NCBI GenBank assembly: GCA_938002705.1
Contig: CALLAG010000119.1
Span: forward strand, 1 to 8,167
Reading direction: 5' to 3'
Origin: an uncultured Saprospiraceae bacterium
GTDB taxonomy: Bacteria > Bacteroidota > Bacteroidia > Chitinophagales > Saprospiraceae
Length of the DNA: 8,167 nucleotides
Position numbers and translations under genes: made by a program. The notes beneath the pieces were generated by a model. That model was not told the origin of the DNA. It was given only the letters and a program-made list of their open reading frames with translations, and made no database searches. Shown piece after piece: positions 5,670-8,167 of the stretch (position 1 is its first letter; the number at the start of each line of letters is the position of its first letter).

Positions 5670-6280
5670 AGAAACTAACATATATCATTGTTATCTTAAT
5701 ATCAATTAATGCAGACGCTCAATTTTCAATAGCTCCGCAGATTGGTTTATCATACAGTAATTTTTGTGTAATATGTTTTGATGGTATTATAGAAGAACGT
5801 CAACAAGCAAAAACATTTCCTTCAATTGGAGTAAGGCTCAACTATCAATTGAAGAGAGTATTATTCAGTGGAGAGTATAATATTCACAAAAAAAATCAAT
5901 TTGATATAGAGATTACCGGACCTATTTTCTGCCCACCTGTATTCTATAAAGTGAGTAATAAAGAAATGGGGTTATCTTGTTCTTATAATCTTATAAGGAA
6001 TTTATTTGTGGGCGTAGGAGCTAGGTTGTGGGTTTATAACAATATAGAATCTTTAAAAGGCTTTCGTGCTGAACGTTTTGAATACACTAGCACCTATGCA
6101 TCATTAATGGCTTCCTATCTGATTAATAATGTAAGGTTAGAATTATCAATTTCAAGGTATCTTTCCGTAATTGGTAAATCGGAGGATATTGCTTTTAATG
6201 AAATTTTGAGAGCTCCAGAAATATTAAGCTTCAAAGTCGGTTATAATATTCAGTTTAATAAGAAAGACAATAGCAAATAA
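5666..6280 (+). CDS. Putative outer-membrane beta-barrel protein
   Basis: A 204-residue protein with a signal peptide (MKK, hydrophobic TYIIVILISI, cleavage probably ADA|QF after residue 18). The mature part opens with FSIAPQIGLSYSNF and continues as alternating amphipathic strands separated by turns, such as FPSIGVRLNYQLK (51-63), NLFVGVGARLWVY (112-124), YASLMASYLI (144-153) and VRLELSISRYL (156-166). It ends in ILSFKVGYNIQF (186-197), a typical closing strand of small Bacteroidota barrels. Four cysteines (34, 37, 89, 105) are unusual for a barrel and may form disulfides. Its ATG overlaps the peptidase stop codon (ATGA), so the two are probably one operon with coupled translation. No named family is recognised; the barrel assignment rests on strand pattern. 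Confidence 0.7.
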   Translation: MKKLTYIIVILISINADAQFSIAPQIGLSYSNFCVICFDGIIEERQQAKTFPSIGVRLNYQLKRVLFSGEYNIHKKNQFDIEITGPIFCPPVFYKVSNKEMGLSCSYNLIRNLFVGVGARLWVYNNIESLKGFRAERFEYTSTYASLMASYLINNVRLELSISRYLSVIGKSEDIAFNEILRAPEILSFKVGYNIQFNKKDNSK

Positions 6281-6286
6281 GAAACT

Positions 6287-6319
6287 AAGAGAGATCAACA
6301 AAATGTTGGTCTCTTTTTT
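6287..6319 (+). terminator. Strong intrinsic terminator after the barrel gene
   Basis: AGAGATCAACA (6290-6300) pairs with TGTTGGTCTCT (6304-6314) around an AAA loop with a single wobble pair. The stem can extend to 6287 against the T run. It is followed by TTTTTT at 6314-6319. It lies 7-10 bp after the stop codon and insulates aspS from the peptidase unit. Confidence 0.88.
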
Positions 6320-6377
6320 GTTTTGAGCCACATTACAGATTATAGCTATATATAAGTCGATACTATAATCTAAATCC

Positions 6378-6385
6378 TATCTTTG
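6378..6385 (+). promoter_or_regulatory. Putative -7 promoter element of aspS
   Basis: TATCTTTG matches the Bacteroidota TAnnTTTG consensus at every fixed position and sits 20 bp before the aspS ATG, implying a leader of roughly 15 nt. No good TTG lies at the expected -33 distance; GTCG at 6356-6359 is the nearest weak match. The terminator upstream means aspS needs its own promoter. Confidence 0.45.
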
Positions 6386-6405
6386 TAGCCTAATTAATAG
6401 GTAAC

Positions 6406-8167
6406 ATGTACAGAACACATAATTGCGGAGAATTAAGAGCAGATCATATTGGTCAAACCATTACATTATCTGGATGGGTCCAAAAAAGTAGAGACCTTGG
6501 AGGTCTGACATTTGTAGATATCAGAGACAGATATGGCATCACTCAGTTGGTGTTTAATATGGATGAGAAGCCAGAGTTAACCGCGGAAGCGAGAAAGCTG
6601 GGTCGAGAGTTTGTCATTATGACAACAGGTATCGTCAGAGAGCGTAGTAGTAAGAATGCGAATAGAGAGACAGGGGATATCGAAATAGACGTGACAGAGC
6701 TGAAGATATTGAATGTCTCTAAGACACCACCATTTACAATAGAAGATGAAACAGACGGGGGCGAAGACCTTCGCCTTAAATATAGATACTTAGACTTAAG
6801 AAGGGGTCCTATTCAGCATAACTTGTTTTTCAGAAGTAAACTTGCTGTTGAAACAAGAAAGTATCTCAGTGATGTCGGCTTCATAGAGGTAGAGACGCCC
6901 AACTTGATTAAGAGTACACCAGAGGGGGCCAGAGATTTTGTAGTCCCATCGAGAATGAATCCAGGAGAGTTCTATGCATTGCCACAATCTCCACAGACAT
7001 TTAAGCAATTATTGATGGTAGGTGGTATAGATAAGTATTTTCAGATCGTAAAATGCTTCCGTGATGAAGACCTTAGAGCAGATCGCCAGCCAGAATTTAC
7101 ACAAATAGATTGCGAGATGTCATTCGTGACAAGAGATCAGATATTAGATACATTTGAGGGCTTGACTAAGAATCTTTTTGAGAAGATGTTGGATGTGAAG
7201 TTGTCTGACTTTCCTAAGATGCCTTATGATGAGGCGATGGAAAGATATGGTAGTGATAAGCCAGATACGAGATTTGCAATGGAGCTGGTAGAGTTGACTG
7301 ATTTGACGAGAGGTAAGGATTTTCCAGTATTTGACGATGTAGAATATATAGCAGGAATACGAGCTGAAGGGATAGCAGATTCTTATTCTAATAAAGATCT
7401 TAAGAAGCTAACGGAATGGCTACAGCGACCACAGATAGGATGTAAAGGTCTTGTCTATGTAAAAATAAATGAAGACGGATCACTCAAGTCAACGGTAGGT
7501 AAATTCTACGATGATTCGACACTACAAACGTGGGTAGATAAAATGGGTGGACAGAAAGGTGATATCCTTCTTGTCTTATGTGGTGAGAAAGAAAAAACTC
7601 AAAAACAACTCAACGAACTTCGATTAGAGATGGCGAGAAACTTAGGACTAATGAATCCTAAAGTATTCAATCCATTATGGGTTGTTGACTTCCCTCTATT
7701 AGAGTGGGATGAGGACTCAGAGCGATTCCATGCGATGCATCATCCATTTACAGCTCCTAAGACGGAAGAGATAGGAAGAATGCTCAACGGTGATCATGAG
7801 ACAATGAAGTCACTTAAGGCTGATGCTTATGATCTTGTCATCAATGGTGTAGAGATCGGTGGAGGTTCTATCAGAATCCATGACAGGGAGTTACAATCTA
7901 AGAACTTTGATCTCTTAGGATTCTCTAAGGAAGATGCGGAAGAGCAATTCGGTTTTTTAATGGGAGCGTTTGAGTATGGAGCACCGCCACATGGTGGTAT
8001 CGCTTTCGGTTTTGATAGATTAAATGCTGTTATGAATGGTCAGAACTCTATCAGAGATTTCATCGCATTCCCTAAGAACTCAAGTGGTCGCGATATAATG
8101 ATCGATGCACCATCTCGTGTAGACAATGCACAATTAGATGAATTGAGTTTGTCGTTAAAAGAAATCA
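6406..8167 (+). CDS. aspS: Aspartyl-tRNA synthetase, 3' end cut by the window
   Basis: Charges tRNA-Asp with aspartate in the cytoplasm; class II synthetase of bacterial type. It shows 587 codons without a stop, about the full family length, so only a few residues are missing. Residues 1-105 are the OB-fold anticodon-binding domain with GWVQKSRDLGGLTFVDIRDR (23-42). The catalytic core has QSPQTFKQLLM (194-204), class II motif 2 FRDEDLRADRQPEFTQID (218-235) and motif 3 GGIAFGFDR (530-538). The bacterial GAD insertion falls roughly at 290-410, preceded by YGSDKPD (281-287). HAMHHPFT (442-449) and GVEIGGGSIRIHD (481-493) are also typical. L31 in RDLGG is the residue seen in discriminating AspRS, whereas non-discriminating forms often have His there; this hints at tRNA-Asp-only charging but is not proof. 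The start is the ATG giving the canonical MYRTHNCGEL N-terminus. Confidence 0.98.
   Translation, partial: MYRTHNCGELRADHIGQTITLSGWVQKSRDLGGLTFVDIRDRYGITQLVFNMDEKPELTAEARKLGREFVIMTTGIVRERSSKNANRETGDIEIDVTELKILNVSKTPPFTIEDETDGGEDLRLKYRYLDLRRGPIQHNLFFRSKLAVETRKYLSDVGFIEVETPNLIKSTPEGARDFVVPSRMNPGEFYALPQSPQTFKQLLMVGGIDKYFQIVKCFRDEDLRADRQPEFTQIDCEMSFVTRDQILDTFEGLTKNLFEKMLDVKLSDFPKMPYDEAMERYGSDKPDTRFAMELVELTDLTRGKDFPVFDDVEYIAGIRAEGIADSYSNKDLKKLTEWLQRPQIGCKGLVYVKINEDGSLKSTVGKFYDDSTLQTWVDKMGGQKGDILLVLCGEKEKTQKQLNELRLEMARNLGLMNPKVFNPLWVVDFPLLEWDEDSERFHAMHHPFTAPKTEEIGRMLNGDHETMKSLKADAYDLVINGVEIGGGSIRIHDRELQSKNFDLLGFSKEDAEEQFGFLMGAFEYGAPPHGGIAFGFDRLNAVMNGQNSIRDFIAFPKNSSGRDIMIDAPSRVDNAQLDELSLSLKEI

Noticed and set aside
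6796..7008. 70-residue minus-strand reading frame
   Set aside because: Antisense to the conserved core of aspS.

Overview
The window looks like a chromosomal segment of an AT-rich member of the Bacteroidota. Four things suggest this. The secreted metallopeptidase ends in a domain resembling a type IX secretion (T9SS) type A sorting domain. Putative promoters fit the Bacteroidota pattern TTG-N19/20-TAnnTTTG. The leader regions before start codons are A-rich and lack clear Shine-Dalgarno sequences. The gene set (long-chain prenyl diphosphate synthase, bacterial-type AspRS, small outer-membrane barrel) is typical of the phylum. I cannot name a genus from the sequence.

Region by region: 1-321 has no gene and holds two copies of a 105-bp repeat (101/105 identical), each built from two hairpin modules. 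From 345 to 1348, on the minus strand, lie a glyoxalase II-like metallo-beta-lactamase-fold hydrolase and, upstream of it, an HxlR-family regulator. The regulator is divergent from a plus-strand FMN nitroreductase (1449-2123). Their 100-bp spacer contains an imperfect palindrome lying almost exactly over two interlocked, oppositely directed promoters. The nitroreductase converges on a minus-strand polyprenyl diphosphate synthase (2182-3165), with a long hairpin between them.

From 3400 to 6280 lies a more AT-rich, accessory-looking two-gene unit. Its first gene is a secreted M4 (thermolysin-like) metallopeptidase broken by a frameshift near 3594. The second is a 204-residue signal-peptide-bearing protein, probably an outer-membrane barrel, joined to the first by an ATGA overlap. 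A strong intrinsic terminator closes the unit. The window ends in aspS (6406 onward), complete except for its last few codons.

How the genes may work together: HxlR regulator, nitroreductase and thiol-ester-hydrolase-like MBL protein resemble a redox or electrophile-stress module; the two cysteines near the regulator's N-terminus would suit a thiol switch. The peptidase and barrel protein would both act at the cell envelope. The prenyl synthase (quinone side chain or lipid carrier) and AspRS are housekeeping genes flanking the peptidase unit. The least ordinary signals are the interlocked divergent promoters, the hairpin repeat with compensatory stem changes, and the M4 peptidase whose zinc site is intact but whose catalytic His position reads Tyr.
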